64,000 bases of DNA. It comes from Paragyromitra xinjiangensis (taxonomy: Eukaryota; Ascomycota; Pezizomycetes; Pezizales; Discinaceae). The position numbers and the translations under genes are program-made. The stretch covers positions 186,001 to 250,000 of the forward strand of contig JBCAMK010000018.1 in assembly GCA_038503065.1 (NCBI GenBank), in the 5' to 3' direction. Positions 1 to 9,823 of the stretch are shown here, in pieces (the first letter of the stretch is position 1; the number at the start of each line of letters is the position of its first letter). The notes beneath the pieces were generated by a model that had not been told where the DNA came from, made no database searches, and saw only the letters and a list, made by a program, of their open reading frames with translations.

Positions 1-786
1 GCTGCACGCTTCGGTGATGTTCAGCAGGCCCGTGTGTGGCTGCGTGCTATGCGTAGAGAGTGTCCGGAGAACCCGGACCCTAGTGTTTATCTACTTACTA
101 GCTTGATCCGTATGTGGACGGAGATGGGGGATTGGGATAGAGGATTGCGGTGCTGGAGGGATTTGGTAAGGTTGGATATCAAGTGGCAGGGAACGCGGGT
201 TGGGAAGCCGGCGGATTTAAGGGCGTTCCGACAGATGCTGAAGCTGTGCTCGAGATGCGAGAAGCCGAAGATGTATGACAGGGTTTTTAAACTGGGGGTG
301 AGCCGTGGTTGGACTGAGGTGCAGCTCACGACACCTGTTAATAAGACGAAGGGACTGTGGTCCAGGAGGGAGAATAAAACCCCGCATATCAGGGGACTGA
401 GAGAGAATGACGAGGAGGGTACGTTTGTAATGGAGGCGTTACAGAGATTATGGGCGGAGGAGGATAGAGAGCGAGAGAGGATAGAAAAGAAGCAGAAGAA
501 AACGAAAGAATGGAAGGAGAAAATGAAAATGGGGAGGAAGAGTAATAGCGATGCTACCACCCCTGTGGAGAAAACGGAACAGATGGCGGTGTGCTCTGTG
601 AAGAAACCGATCGTGTCTGATGCGGCAAAGTCTAGGATTTGGGATAATGTCATCTCCCGTCGCATGGACGATATACGGCCTGCTTCTGTCAGTGGCGGCG
701 ATGTCCGTCTAAGTCTTTCCCAGAAACGGCGGCGGCGGCGGGCACGGGCACGGGAGAGGAGAGCAGCCGGTAGAGAGGAAAGTTAA
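1..786 (+). CDS. PPR-like mitochondrial RNA-binding protein, 3' part only
   Basis: The reading frame is open from the first base of the window, so the gene starts upstream; only the last 261 codons are present. The first ~110 residues look like pentatricopeptide helical hairpins: a VWLRAM helix, then a LIRMWTEMGDWDRGLRCW block, then a third pair around AFRQMLKLCSRCEKPKMYDRVFK. PPR proteins bind organellar RNA and act in mitochondrial RNA processing or translation. The rest is charged and low in complexity: an E/R/K-rich helix (about nt 440-540), and a C-terminus ending in an Arg-rich tail (nt 720-780) with little PPR character. No intron is evident in the visible part. The PPR call rests on pattern only and could also be another helical-repeat (TPR-like) protein. 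The long antisense ORF over the same bases is a shadow. Confidence 0.6.
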   Translation, partial: AARFGDVQQARVWLRAMRRECPENPDPSVYLLTSLIRMWTEMGDWDRGLRCWRDLVRLDIKWQGTRVGKPADLRAFRQMLKLCSRCEKPKMYDRVFKLGVSRGWTEVQLTTPVNKTKGLWSRRENKTPHIRGLRENDEEGTFVMEALQRLWAEEDRERERIEKKQKKTKEWKEKMKMGRKSNSDATTPVEKTEQMAVCSVKKPIVSDAAKSRIWDNVISRRMDDIRPASVSGGDVRLSLSQKRRRRRARARERRAAGREES

Positions 787-1134
787 CTGGGTGTATTTGT
801 AGGCTGGAATGTAAATTCTTGTTTTTCGGTTCGTTACATTATTTAGATTATGTATATACGCGGTAAAATAGAGATGCATAGAATAGATGGGGGCGTGTTT
901 GTATAGGTGGTGTATAAAAGTAGTATTTTGTTGTATGCTAGAGGGAGGTTGGGAGTTTTTTTTTCTTTTTTCTGGCAGATATATAGGATGCATACTTTTT
1001 GATTACATTATTCTTGACGTTACATGTACATGTAGATGGAAAATCTCCTTTCTTTTTCCACCAAGCTGAGTTGTTGGGAAAAATGCTAACCGAACATCCC
1101 AAAAAGCAGAACAAAAAACCTCCAAAAGAAGGGA

Positions 1135-1218
1135 CGAGTATGGAATGGTGACGGGTAAGGACATGTTATATCACTCGGGAACTATAGTGATGGGGCATGA
1201 AGCGAGAACCGAGTGACG
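1135..1218 (+). repeat. Conserved 84-nt hairpin-containing element, copy 1
   Basis: The 84 nt align without gaps to 3988-4071 at 64 identical positions (76 percent). The best conserved blocks are CGAGTATGGA, GTGACGG, RGGACATG and TATATCACTCG at the 5' side, GTGATGRGRCATGAAGC in the middle, and CGAGTGAYG at the end. ATCACTCGG (around 1181-1189) can pair with CCGAGTGAC near the end, giving a hairpin with a ~28-nt loop. It lies about 350 bp downstream of the PPR-like stop codon, on the same strand as the gene. No ORF, tRNA, 5S or snRNA signature was recognised. It could be a structured RNA or an old short interspersed repeat. Confidence 0.6.
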
Positions 1219-2109
1219 ACCGAACGAGCGGGGATCTCAACCAAGCGGGAGAAAAATCCCACTACCCATCGGACGATTTCTACTCGTTGACGAGATCATT
1301 CTAAAGATCGTGTAGGTGCGGGTACTCGAGGTCACGACGACCGTGGGCGGGTGTTGTACGTAATATGTGTGCCTTACGGCCTCAACATTGGGATTTCGAG
1401 TGGGATGCCTGAATCCTGTTGAGCCTCACTGTTGAAGCAACGATGGAAAGGAAATCATTAAATGGACTGTTGTTCCCCTCTCTAGGGCCTCTTTTTCTAT
1501 ACTTTACGTTTTTGTTTCCCTTGGCGGGGAAATTCAATTGTGCGGTGGAGGTGGGTATTCAATTTAAATTATTTCTGCACTTTTTTTCCTCCTTCCCCGA
1601 CGCCTTGTTGGATCGGCGGGGAGGGAGGGGGAAACCTGAAATGTGGCTTCGGCGTTAGTTCGGCCGATATTAGTTAACGCCTTGGGGGGAGGGGATTCAA
1701 GTCTAGTCTGGCTGCGATTGAGTCTTTCTTGCGGAGTTTCCTTCCTAACTAGGGTTCTGGGCGAGAGTAGGTTGGGTTTTATCTCGATATCTCTACTGAG
1801 GGATCTCGCCTAGATGGAGATGAGAAGAGAACTGACTGCACTGAAGCGGAGAGTCGCAGAGCAGAGCGGCAACGGCGCTGGGGGAGGGAGCAGGGCGCGG
1901 TTGAAATAAATGAACGGATGCGTGTGTAATGTACCAGACTGGAAGCAGCGAGTGAGCGTCGGGTGAGGCTGCTGGTGCTGCTGCCTTCTGCCGGAAAGTG
2001 AGTGACCGGGAATGACGCGTGGCCGTTCCAAAAACAACACGACGCTGAGTCAGGCTCCGCTAGTCCGCTTCGGGTCCTCGCTCTCTCTCAGCCCACACAC
2101 GTCCACACA

Positions 2110-2271
2110 CTCCCTCACTCGTGCATCGACTCTCACTCTTCTCTACTTGCCTGTCTGCTGCTATTCTTTCTCTTCCTCTCTCCCCTCCCCTCCCCCCCTC
2201 TAGCCCCCCTCCCCCCCCACACCCACTATCTCCCCCATCTTCACCATCCCTCACTCACCCTCTCCCCCCCC
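2110..2271 (+). promoter_or_regulatory. Pyrimidine-rich leader upstream of the zinc-finger-like gene
   Basis: The ~160 bases before the start codon at 2272 are almost entirely C and T on the coding strand, with runs such as TCCCCTCCCCTCCCCCCC. CT tracts just upstream of the transcription or translation start are a common feature of highly expressed filamentous-fungal genes. The tract runs directly into the context CCCCATGG, which supports ATG 2272 over upstream in-frame codons. Confidence 0.5.
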
Positions 2272-3373
2272 ATGGCCTCCCTCAATCAAGACCACCCCTC
2301 TACTACCTCACCCTCTATTATCTCTACTACTATTATCTCTACTACTACTACTGCTACTACCACCGCCACTACTACTGCTCCTCCCTCTATTGCTATGGAC
2401 ATTGACAAGCCAGACGAACCCGCTCCCCTTCCCCATCCTGTCCCTTCCCCCACTGACTCAAACAACCCCGCTCCCCAAGCCCCTCTCCTTGTCTCTGCTC
2501 CTCCTGATGATTCCGCTCCTGCTCCAGTCGCCCCGTTGCCATCCTTGTTGTCGTCGTCGTCCCGTCACCCAACACCGAGTGCTGAGCCCGTGACGGCAGA
2601 GCCTGAGAACACCACCTATCACTCGCCCACCGCGTCCGAGTACGAGCCCGATGAAAACTCCCCTCCGCCCAGACCTCCCATAAGGTCCAAGTCCACTCCC
2701 AAAACTCCTAAAACTCCTAAAAATAAGATTAACCGCGTCGCGTCGGGCCGCGTCGAGAAGTCGTCTTCTCCCGGCGGGAGCTCCGTCGGCACTACCACCC
2801 TCAAGTGTCCCGTCAAGGGATGCGGGCAAACGTTTACCGGTCGCAACCCGAGACAGAGTCTTTGGCATCATCTTAAATACTACGCGACGCGCGGGTTGCC
2901 GGATAAAGAGGAGTTTGAGAAGGCTCATGGAGAGGCTCATTCTCTTATGAAAGAAGAGGCTGGTTAGTGTTTTGAAACTTGTTTTTGCAGCCACCACTAA
3001 AGAAGTTTTTTCGCTGACAATCGCATAGAACCGAAAGGAACACCTGTCGAACGAAACCGGATTTCTAGTTCTGACTATCGCAAGAAGAACCCAGAGCGAG
3101 CAAAGACGTCGGCTAGGCTGTCCAACTTCCGTGCCCGCGCCAGGAAAAAGGGACTCTCCAATGAGAAGGATATTGAAGATAAGGTCAACCAATGGGAGAA
3201 GGAATGGCAAGAGAAGCAGGCTAAAGAGGCTAGCGAGGTATGTTTGCGATCTTTATCACCTCGGCTCTTTGTCTCGGCTTCAATTGTTCCTGTTTGTTCC
3301 ACTTGTATTGCACATGCTAACTCAATCCCAACTATAGTACTTCTCAGGAATCCTTTTGTCCGCATTCGAATAA
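2272..3373 (+). CDS. Zinc-finger-like protein of unknown function (3 exons)
   Basis: Exons are 2272-2962, 3029-3237 and 3338-3373, giving 311 aa. Intron 1 (GTTAGT, branch GCTGAC, CATAG) and intron 2 (GTATGT, branch GCTAAC, TATAG) keep the frame. Residues 1-~180 are disordered: Ser/Thr/Pro-rich, with a (T)n run coded by ACT triplets and a TPKTPKTPK stretch. Around residues 183-215 is a single finger-like motif, C-x4-C-x-x-x-F with a WHH farther on (CPVKGCGQTF ... SLWHHLKYY). It resembles a degenerate C2H2 finger preceding a basic segment (RKKNPERAK, RARARKKG) and a charged helix (residues ~275-300). A nuclear, nucleic-acid-binding role is plausible but unproven. I do not recognise a named family. 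Without splicing the frame stops at 2967, just after exon 1. Confidence 0.7.
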
Positions 3374-4680
3374 AACCAAAAATTGAAAAAATGCCCGGTG
3401 AACGAAATCCAACTTCGCTCTCCATTTCGGCATAAGGGTCCGGTTGTATATAACATTTGGAGTACCGCGTGTTCTTGCTTACTTTTCCCCATTTTATTCT
3501 TTTCATCATTATCCATTTCCTACCATTACTGTCGTTTTTCTACCTCTTTGATGGTACTTGTATGTGTCTGGAATCCGACAGATTCCTGCTTTCACTATGT
3601 ATCATCCAGGTGGGACTTCCTTTTGTGTCACGGGGCAGCACATCTGCCTCTTTAGACTGAGGGACGCCCCCAGGCTGTGGAGACGTCGGAGAGGCTCTTA
3701 TTTGTCACTGGGACAAATCAGATCCTTATTGTTTTTCTTCCTTTTTGGCTATTGCTTATTCCGTCCTTTTTCATTTGGATTTTTTTGTTTGTGTTTTTTT
3801 GTTTTGGAGTGAACTTGGGTTGATGATATATACGAAATTCGAAACACAATCACAAATGCATTTCTCTCACTATAGTTTCAATCTACTGTTCGTCCTGTGA
3901 TCTGTTTTGTGTTCGCCGCTGCACGCAAGAACGATTTAGTGCATCTAACTATCCGAGTACCAGCTCGTGATCCAACAGATCGGGGAGCGAGTATGGAACT
4001 GTGACGGAGGAGGACATGGTATATCACTCGTCATACGTGGTGATGAGACATGAAGCCAGGTGCGAGTGATGTCTGAGGGAGGGTCGTCACTCCCTATCTA
4101 ATATTACACTCCGTGTCGCTGCTGTTGTGCCTTGATGCTGTGTAGTCTTCTGTTGTTGTTTGCGTGGGTAGGCTGTAGGTGGATCGCGTGGGATAGACTA
4201 GTGGCTGTTTGGGGTTCTGGTTGGACTGCGGATGATGGTTTGCTCCTTGTGCGAGTGAGATTGTGTGATTTGGGGTGTGGATGATCGTTTTGGAGTGATG
4301 TTGTTGCGGTGGCGGTTGGTGGTTGTGTGGATAGTATGGTTTGTGGGGGTATCTGTGGACTGGAAGCTGGATGACATTGGGTTTTTGCTGGTCCCCACAC
4401 TCGTGCTGTGGGCTTAGGATCCTAGCGGTCTAAGTTTTCTTACCGGGGGTTGTGGTTGGTTTGATCGTTGTGATGTTGAGAGTTTAGCTGCAAAAATATG
4501 CTGTAGAGTGGTTGTTGATATGTCCTCAGGTTTGTAGGTCAAAGTATGTGTGTTTATAGGCGGGTTTTTTTTCTCATGCAGCCTGTTTTCTATATAATCT
4601 TTTTGGGTTAGGGTTGTTATCTCGGATTGGGATTGAACCCAAGATTCTCTATATTTTATAATCTACTTCAACGAGTGCTT
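3374..4680. other. Intergenic region with the second 84-nt element
   Basis: No gene is supported. It contains the 3' flank of the zinc-finger-like gene, the second copy of the 84-nt element, and T/G-rich sequence. Antisense ORFs at 4104-4400 are low-complexity Thr/His/Pro strings arising from GT-rich DNA. Confidence 0.5.
3988..4071 (+). repeat. Conserved 84-nt hairpin-containing element, copy 2
   Basis: Partner of 1135-1218, in the same orientation and with no gaps in the alignment. The ATATCACTCG arm (4021-4030) pairs with CGAGTGATGT (4063-4072) around a ~32-nt loop. Most differences from copy 1 fall in the loop just after the 5' arm (4 of 10 bases kept), while the arms and the GTGATGRGRCATGAAGC block are kept. 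An additional outer pairing, GTGACG with CGTCAC at 4084-4089, is possible in this copy only. It lies ~610 bp downstream of the stop codon of the zinc-finger-like gene. Confidence 0.6.
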
Positions 4681-5947
4681 CTATTTTCTTTGACCAGCCG
4701 CACTATTGGCAGCCGCACTATTGGCAGCCGCATTCTTCACCGCCTGCTTCGCTAAGCTAACTATATTATCCCCAACCTGTTCGTAATCATCATCTGTAAC
4801 ATCCTCAAACTTGCAAACATCGAAATGGTTCGCATCCAAAGCGACCTGCATCTCCCTAGTTCCTGGAAGCCCCAATGTCGCAGATTTTTGATCCACGATC
4901 TTGTACCCGTTAGCTAGGTACGTAATAGCTGCTATGAGAGGGGGTTATATACTAGGCCTTCGTTCCTGTATGAGAGTGTTTCATAGAACGTGAGGATATG
5001 GTAGTCCTCGAGTTGGAATCGGAAGTCATTCACAATGTTGTCGGCGTAGAGAGAGTCTTTCTTAAGTGCTTCGAGGAGTTTTGAAGGTGGGTTTTTGAGG
5101 GTGCAGCGTGTGATCAAGGCCGCGATTGATCCGAGTTTTTGGAATTTACCACCTTGGTGGGGGGTTGCGAAGAATACTATTCCATAGCTTTTGTTTGATG
5201 GTTCTTAGTATGGGGGCGTATGTATAAAGGTAGAAAAAGGGTATTTACGTTGATGTACGGATGGAGCTGAAGGTTGGGTCGAGTTTCGCCATTGTAAGTG
5301 CCTGTTTCACAATTATACCGCCAAGGCTGTGGCAAATAAAGATGATAGGGTGTTTTAAAGGTTCATCCTCGTTGTCCTATCAAGTTTAATGATATAAGTC
5401 AACTAAAAGTTTTTTACTGGCTGTGGGGTTTTTAGGTCTTACCCGCCGTCTCATGCTAAGGCGATTTAGTAGGTTCTGGGCATGCTCGTCGATACCGTTT
5501 GCGGAAGCGTTGAATGCTACTTGGGAATTGTAACCGAATAGCATGATACGGGCTTTTGGAAGTTGGGCGGGGAGGAAGTCTTTTAGCCACATTGCGCCGT
5601 TGGATGGTGCTGTCCAGGTATTCATTGCGTAGGACTCTTCATTGGTGGGGTTGAGGCCGTGGACGGCGACGATGCTTTTGGGTTGTTTCAAGAAGAGTTA
5701 GCTCGAGGATTAGGGGTGTTAGATTGGAAGGGTAGTCCATTGGGGCCGGGTTTGTTTTGTTATTGGAAACGCCATTGCGCTAGAGGAATACGGTAATTTT
5801 GGTGATGGGGACTACTAACTCTAGATTTGTAACACTCGGACCTGGATCCTTGAGTATCTTGAGGAACTCTAACACAGGCTTCTATATTTATAATTAGATA
5901 ATATCTCGCAACATGACTAGTACAATGGCACTTGCCTTGGTACTCAT
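4681..5947 (-). CDS. Stand-alone DUF676-like serine hydrolase, paralogue 1 (6 exons)
   Basis: Exons (minus): 5947-5924, 5881-5820, 5674-5443, 5376-5249, 5187-4953 and 4899-4681. All junctions keep phase and give 299 aa. The fold reads as an alpha/beta hydrolase: IVAVHGLNP (oxyanion strand), MWLKDFLPAQLPKARIMLFGYNS, the nucleophile elbow IIFICHSLGG, VFFATPHQGG, and a late catalytic-type His in ALDANHFDVCKF. In fungi this domain commonly forms the N-terminal effector-like part of NLR-like (NACHT/NB-ARC plus repeats) proteins. Here the protein ends soon after the hydrolase with an Ala/Asn tail containing AAANS twice, and no nucleotide-binding domain follows. Lipase or esterase activity is inferred from family. 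The first 8-codon exon is the weakest part of the model; its intron would be only 42 nt. The next gene upstream is its tandem paralogue. Confidence 0.75.
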
Positions 5948-6842
5948 AGCTCTGTCGTAGTATCTGTCGTCTCGGGGTAGTTACGATTTGCGGGTAAGAT
6001 ATTGAAGACTCGGTCGTTTTCTTTCAAGAGGTTATAAGCGGGGTAAGCTATGAGCTTATAGGCCTACTATGGTTTGTAGATATTTCGTCTGGTTGGTCCT
6101 CAAGCCTTGTGAGGCCGTAGCATAGCCATGTGCGCTGTGCAGTGCTACCTGCACGGTGCTCGGATGGGCTGATGGCTTTTTGTTTAGTTATTTCTCTATC
6201 TCCGCTTATGATCTGCAGTGTTTTACGAAATCACAATATGGTTTTTAGAGGCTCCACAGCGTCTTGCGAACGTGCGCATGCATGAACACGAAGTGGGGTA
6301 ACCACATGTAGGTTGTTCTGCGCAACCGTGTGTTGAGTTCGCAATACCCCCGGGACCTCCAGCATGAAAAAACAAAAGCAGGAGTTAGGTTTTTGTATAA
6401 CGGCGACCTGGTGGTAATCTGTTGATAAATCGTGGTGTTTGATAAGATTAAATATCACGCCGGTAAATACGAGTGATATTCTGTGATTACTAAAATTTAC
6501 TAATACTCGAGTTGCTTCAGCTACAGTGATGATAATTTTTTCCAACTACCATTCGGTTACTAAAATACGATGTCTTTGATTACGGAATCAGCTATTCTAG
6601 CAGAGAGATGACCTAATAACGCTTTAGAACCCCGGAGGGGCCGGATCGCTAAAGGATCGAAAGAATTAACCTCCTTCAGACACAGACTATTTGGCACAAG
6701 CAAGAAACGAATACTCAAATTTTGCCCGAAACATGGCTTGTATGAATTGAGATACAATTGGACAGACTTAAACATATCTTTGGGCAACCATATGCATCTT
6801 GAGGAAGCATACCATGACTATAGATGGTAAAAAACTCAAGAA
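5948..6842. other. Spacer between the two hydrolase paralogues
   Basis: No gene is seen. Short ORFs at 6231-6545 and 6560-6787 lack recognisable domains, and I find no NB-ARC, NACHT or repeat-domain remnants that would extend the upstream paralogue. Confidence 0.45.
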
Positions 6843-8303
6843 TTATGGACCCCTCCCGCTACTGCGTGTCACTTCGAGGGTGGTATATCGGATGGTATAC
6901 GAAGCGTCACCTTCCCTCCTTGCGTTTGGTGGGTTCGTTTGTTGGTTCGTTTGTTGTTGGTTCGTTTGTGATGGGTTCGCTTGTGGCGGGTTCGTTTGTG
7001 ATGGGTTCGTTTGTGGTGGGTTCGTTTGTGGTGTTTCGCTCCCCAGATATTTCCCAACCGCCCCTTCTGCCATTTCTAGAATATTGCCTATAACCTGCTC
7101 GTAATTGTCATCGCTTTCAGACTCAAATTTACAGACTTGCTTGTGATCTGCCTCCAAAGCAATCATTGTCTCTCTCTTAGCTATCCCTAGAGTAGCGGAC
7201 TTCTGGTCCACAACCTTTAATCACAAATAATAATTAGCACTAAATACATCATTAAGAGATCATTAATCTAAGAAAGTGTGCTAAAAGGCGTACCAAGCTT
7301 GGCCCAAGAGGTTTGGTTTCGTAGAACGACAGCACAAAGTAATCCTCAAGCGAGTGTCGGAATTGCCTGACGATTGTGTCGGCAAAAAGTGAGTCCTTTT
7401 TGAGAGCTTCCATGAACGTGTTGCTAGGATTGAACACTACATGTTGCACGATTGAGGCTGCAATGGCACCAAGAGAGGCGAAGTTTCCACCTTGGTGAGG
7501 GGTGCCGAAGAAGCATAAACCGTATCTTTTGTTGCCCACAAAGTTTAGTATGAGGTAAATATGGTACAAGATGTCTTATAGAACTTGATGTGACTAGAAG
7601 AAAATGGGAGTAATCACGTTGAGGTGCCGATAGATGTGTATGTTTCATCGAGTTTCGCAAGCGTGAGAGCCTGTTTAACAACAATACCCCCGAGACTATG
7701 GCAGATAAAGATAATCGGGCGGTTCATTACTCCTCGCTGGTTTGAATTGAGCTACTTAGCTTAAGACTTTCAGCTAGAGTTCGGGACGTACTCCTCTTTT
7801 GAGCCTGAGACGGTTTAACAAATTCGTCGCCTGCTCGCGGACTCCAGCAATAGACGTCCCAAACGCAACGTTTGCGTTATACCCGAATAACATAACACGT
7901 GCGTTCGGAATTTGCACAGGAAGGAAGTCTTTTATCCACATTTTGCCAGCTCTCGCGTGTGTAAATGTTTTTTCTGCATGGAATTCAGTACTCTTCGGGT
8001 TCAAGCCATGAACCGCGACGATACTATTTCACGATACGTTTAGCTTCAAGCCTCATGGGCGAAGTCTTGGAAGGGGTGAATTCTCTGCTATGTTCTGAGA
8101 AAGTAGAGAACTAATCTGCCCAGTTTATTGAAAAGCAGATAGTTGTTGAAAGGAATGATGAAGAAACGTTACTAACTCAAGGTTCGCATCTGCGGGGTCT
8201 ACGAGTACTTTTAGGAAGTTCTTTGCTTTGATTGTTCCCTAAAGGGTTTCGTTAGTCGGCCCTTTCTACTGCGCCCGGAAGCAATCACAAGACTACATAC
8301 CAT
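6843..8303 (-). CDS. Stand-alone DUF676-like serine hydrolase, paralogue 2 (6 exons)
   Basis: Exons (minus): 8303-8301 (ATG only), 8238-8177, 8023-7792, 7736-7618, 7525-7294 and 7214-6843, giving 339 aa. Exons 2 and 3 have exactly the lengths of those in the neighbouring paralogue (62 and 232 nt), and every intron sits at the same place. Motifs: IVAVHGLNP, MWIKDFLPVQIPNARVMLFGYN, IIFICHSLGG (Ser nucleophile), CFFGTPHQGG, VDQKSATLG and ALEADHKQVCKF. After the hydrolase comes an insertion of QTNPP-type pentads (QTNPP, QTNPS, QANPS variants), then a unique tail ending SSGRGP. There is no nucleotide-binding or repeat domain. The start is unusual: the ATG is followed at once by GTATGT, an intron with branch GACTAAC, and an in-phase exon. 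This is the best start I can find but remains uncertain. Confidence 0.72.
6931..7033 (-). repeat. 15-bp tandem repeat coding for QTNPP pentads
   Basis: On the plus strand the unit is about GGGTTCGTTTGTGGT, present six to seven times with point variants and a few shorter units. It lies inside the last exon of the hydrolase paralogue and adds one pentad per unit, so length change by slippage would keep the frame. Confidence 0.8.
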
Positions 8304-9823
8304 TTATTTTCGTTAATTAAATTAAATTAATTATAAGGGCACTAGAAGATACTCAAGTATTTAGAGAGGGTTCGGCAAAAGGTTAGGCAAAAAGGCACGA
8401 CAAAAGCACGACAACGACCGATAAGTGCTCCCGCCTAAATTTCAGCGATTATGACAATCTTGTAGCAGTTCTGATGCGGCTCAAGCTCAAGATATCTCTG
8501 ATGGTGGGGGTGCCGCGGCGACCTGCGTATATGAAGTGCTGGCAAGGCATTATGCGTAGACCCGAGTGGCTAGTGTAACGTTGCTTCTTCACTAAGAGCC
8601 CACGAGGGTTCAAACTGGAGCTCAAGAGAGATATGTGCTCAGGCACGGGCAAGGCCGATTAGAAATAAACAGACGATTGCACACAACCGAGTCTACATAT
8701 AAACTCGCGATCGCCCATTTTTCTTCTTTTCTCTTCTGATCGTCCTAAGGGTTCGAGGATTGGATCGTCACAAGCCACTCGCAGAATTTCCTCCCTCGGT
8801 ATTCTTTGTGGAATTGGGAAGAAGGGCCTACGTTGTGATTGATAGTTAGGCTTGGATTACGTGGTTGAAACCACCAATTACTGTGCGAAATCAAATAAGA
8901 AGCGGGGTAAGGTACCTCTGCATGAATACTGCTCTAGTGGTAGGCGCGACTGGGTACAGATGCAAAGAGACTAACTTTTAGGCCGTCCAATACCTACTGA
9001 ATCTAGAAACAGAAGTGCATTTTATTTTCATAGATTAGGCCCGACTAATTAACAGAAAGCTCCTTCTATGATGTGAGAAGGTCAAAAGAGACCTGAGCAA
9101 GCTTATCAGACGAGAGAAAATCTTCTTGGTAGAGCCACAGGAAAGAGAAATTATCAAGAGTTCTTGAAATTTCGGCAGTAGATTAGCGTGGATTTCATTA
9201 GCTACTAAATATGTTAGATGTTTTGGGGAGGCTGATTGGTTAAAGCTAGCTAATTAGTGAGTAGAAATGAGAAATTTCTTGGCTGCCAGTGAAAGTGCTT
9301 GGGTGGTTTAAACGTAGCAATGCAGCCGCATTGCATTTCAGAAAAAGAAACTCAGCAGGTATCGAAAACACTGATACCTGTATTTACAGCTGCTATCATA
9401 GATTGTGCATGCTCTGTAAGATGGCGTGTAGCAGAAGCCAGACACACCAACGCCGTAGTCGGACCATGGAGATGGAAGAGGTCTTGCAGTTGTTAGTGGG
9501 TGATGGAGCGGGCTGTTATAGTATTTAAAATTAAGATTAGAAGGAATTTGAGTTGCTTACGTTTATACGATACTACTAATTACAATGGTGATTGTACTGG
9601 AAAAGTGGCTGGAATTTCTATCAGCAATGTAAAATCATCTCTGAGGATGTGCAAGAGGCAGCTATATGTACCACATCAACCCGTCCGGGTGAGTTTCGGA
9701 AGTAATGGGCCCTGGGGAGTGATACTGAATATAGTAAGTACGTTAATCGGATATCTGCCAAGCCAAACCAGCCATAGTAAACTAAGCAGAGCCTCATTTC
9801 AACTTCACCCCCCATACCCCACC
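8304..9823. other. Intergenic region, no gene seen
   Basis: AT-rich in part (for example the AATTAAATTAAATTAATTA run near 8320). ORFs at 8449-8652, 9289-9528 and the part of the long frame before 9824 show no domain. The last ~50 bases are C/T/A-rich and form the leader of the next gene. Confidence 0.5.

Larger units (their letters stand above)
787..2271. other. Intergenic region with the first 84-nt element
   Basis: There is no convincing gene here. It holds the 3' flank of the PPR-like gene, one copy of the conserved hairpin-containing element (1135-1218), and the long leader of the next gene. Short ORFs at 1419-1658 and 1810-2040 show no recognisable domain and lie in skewed sequence. Confidence 0.5.

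Noticed and set aside
87..665. 192-codon minus-strand ORF
   Set aside because: Exactly antisense to the PPR-like coding frame; its Ser/Phe-rich composition is the complement of the Glu/Lys/Arg-rich sense strand.
9500..9823. 108-codon N-terminal extension of the BET2 frame
   Set aside because: Not similar to the family and without a good start context; ATG 9824 gives the normal length.
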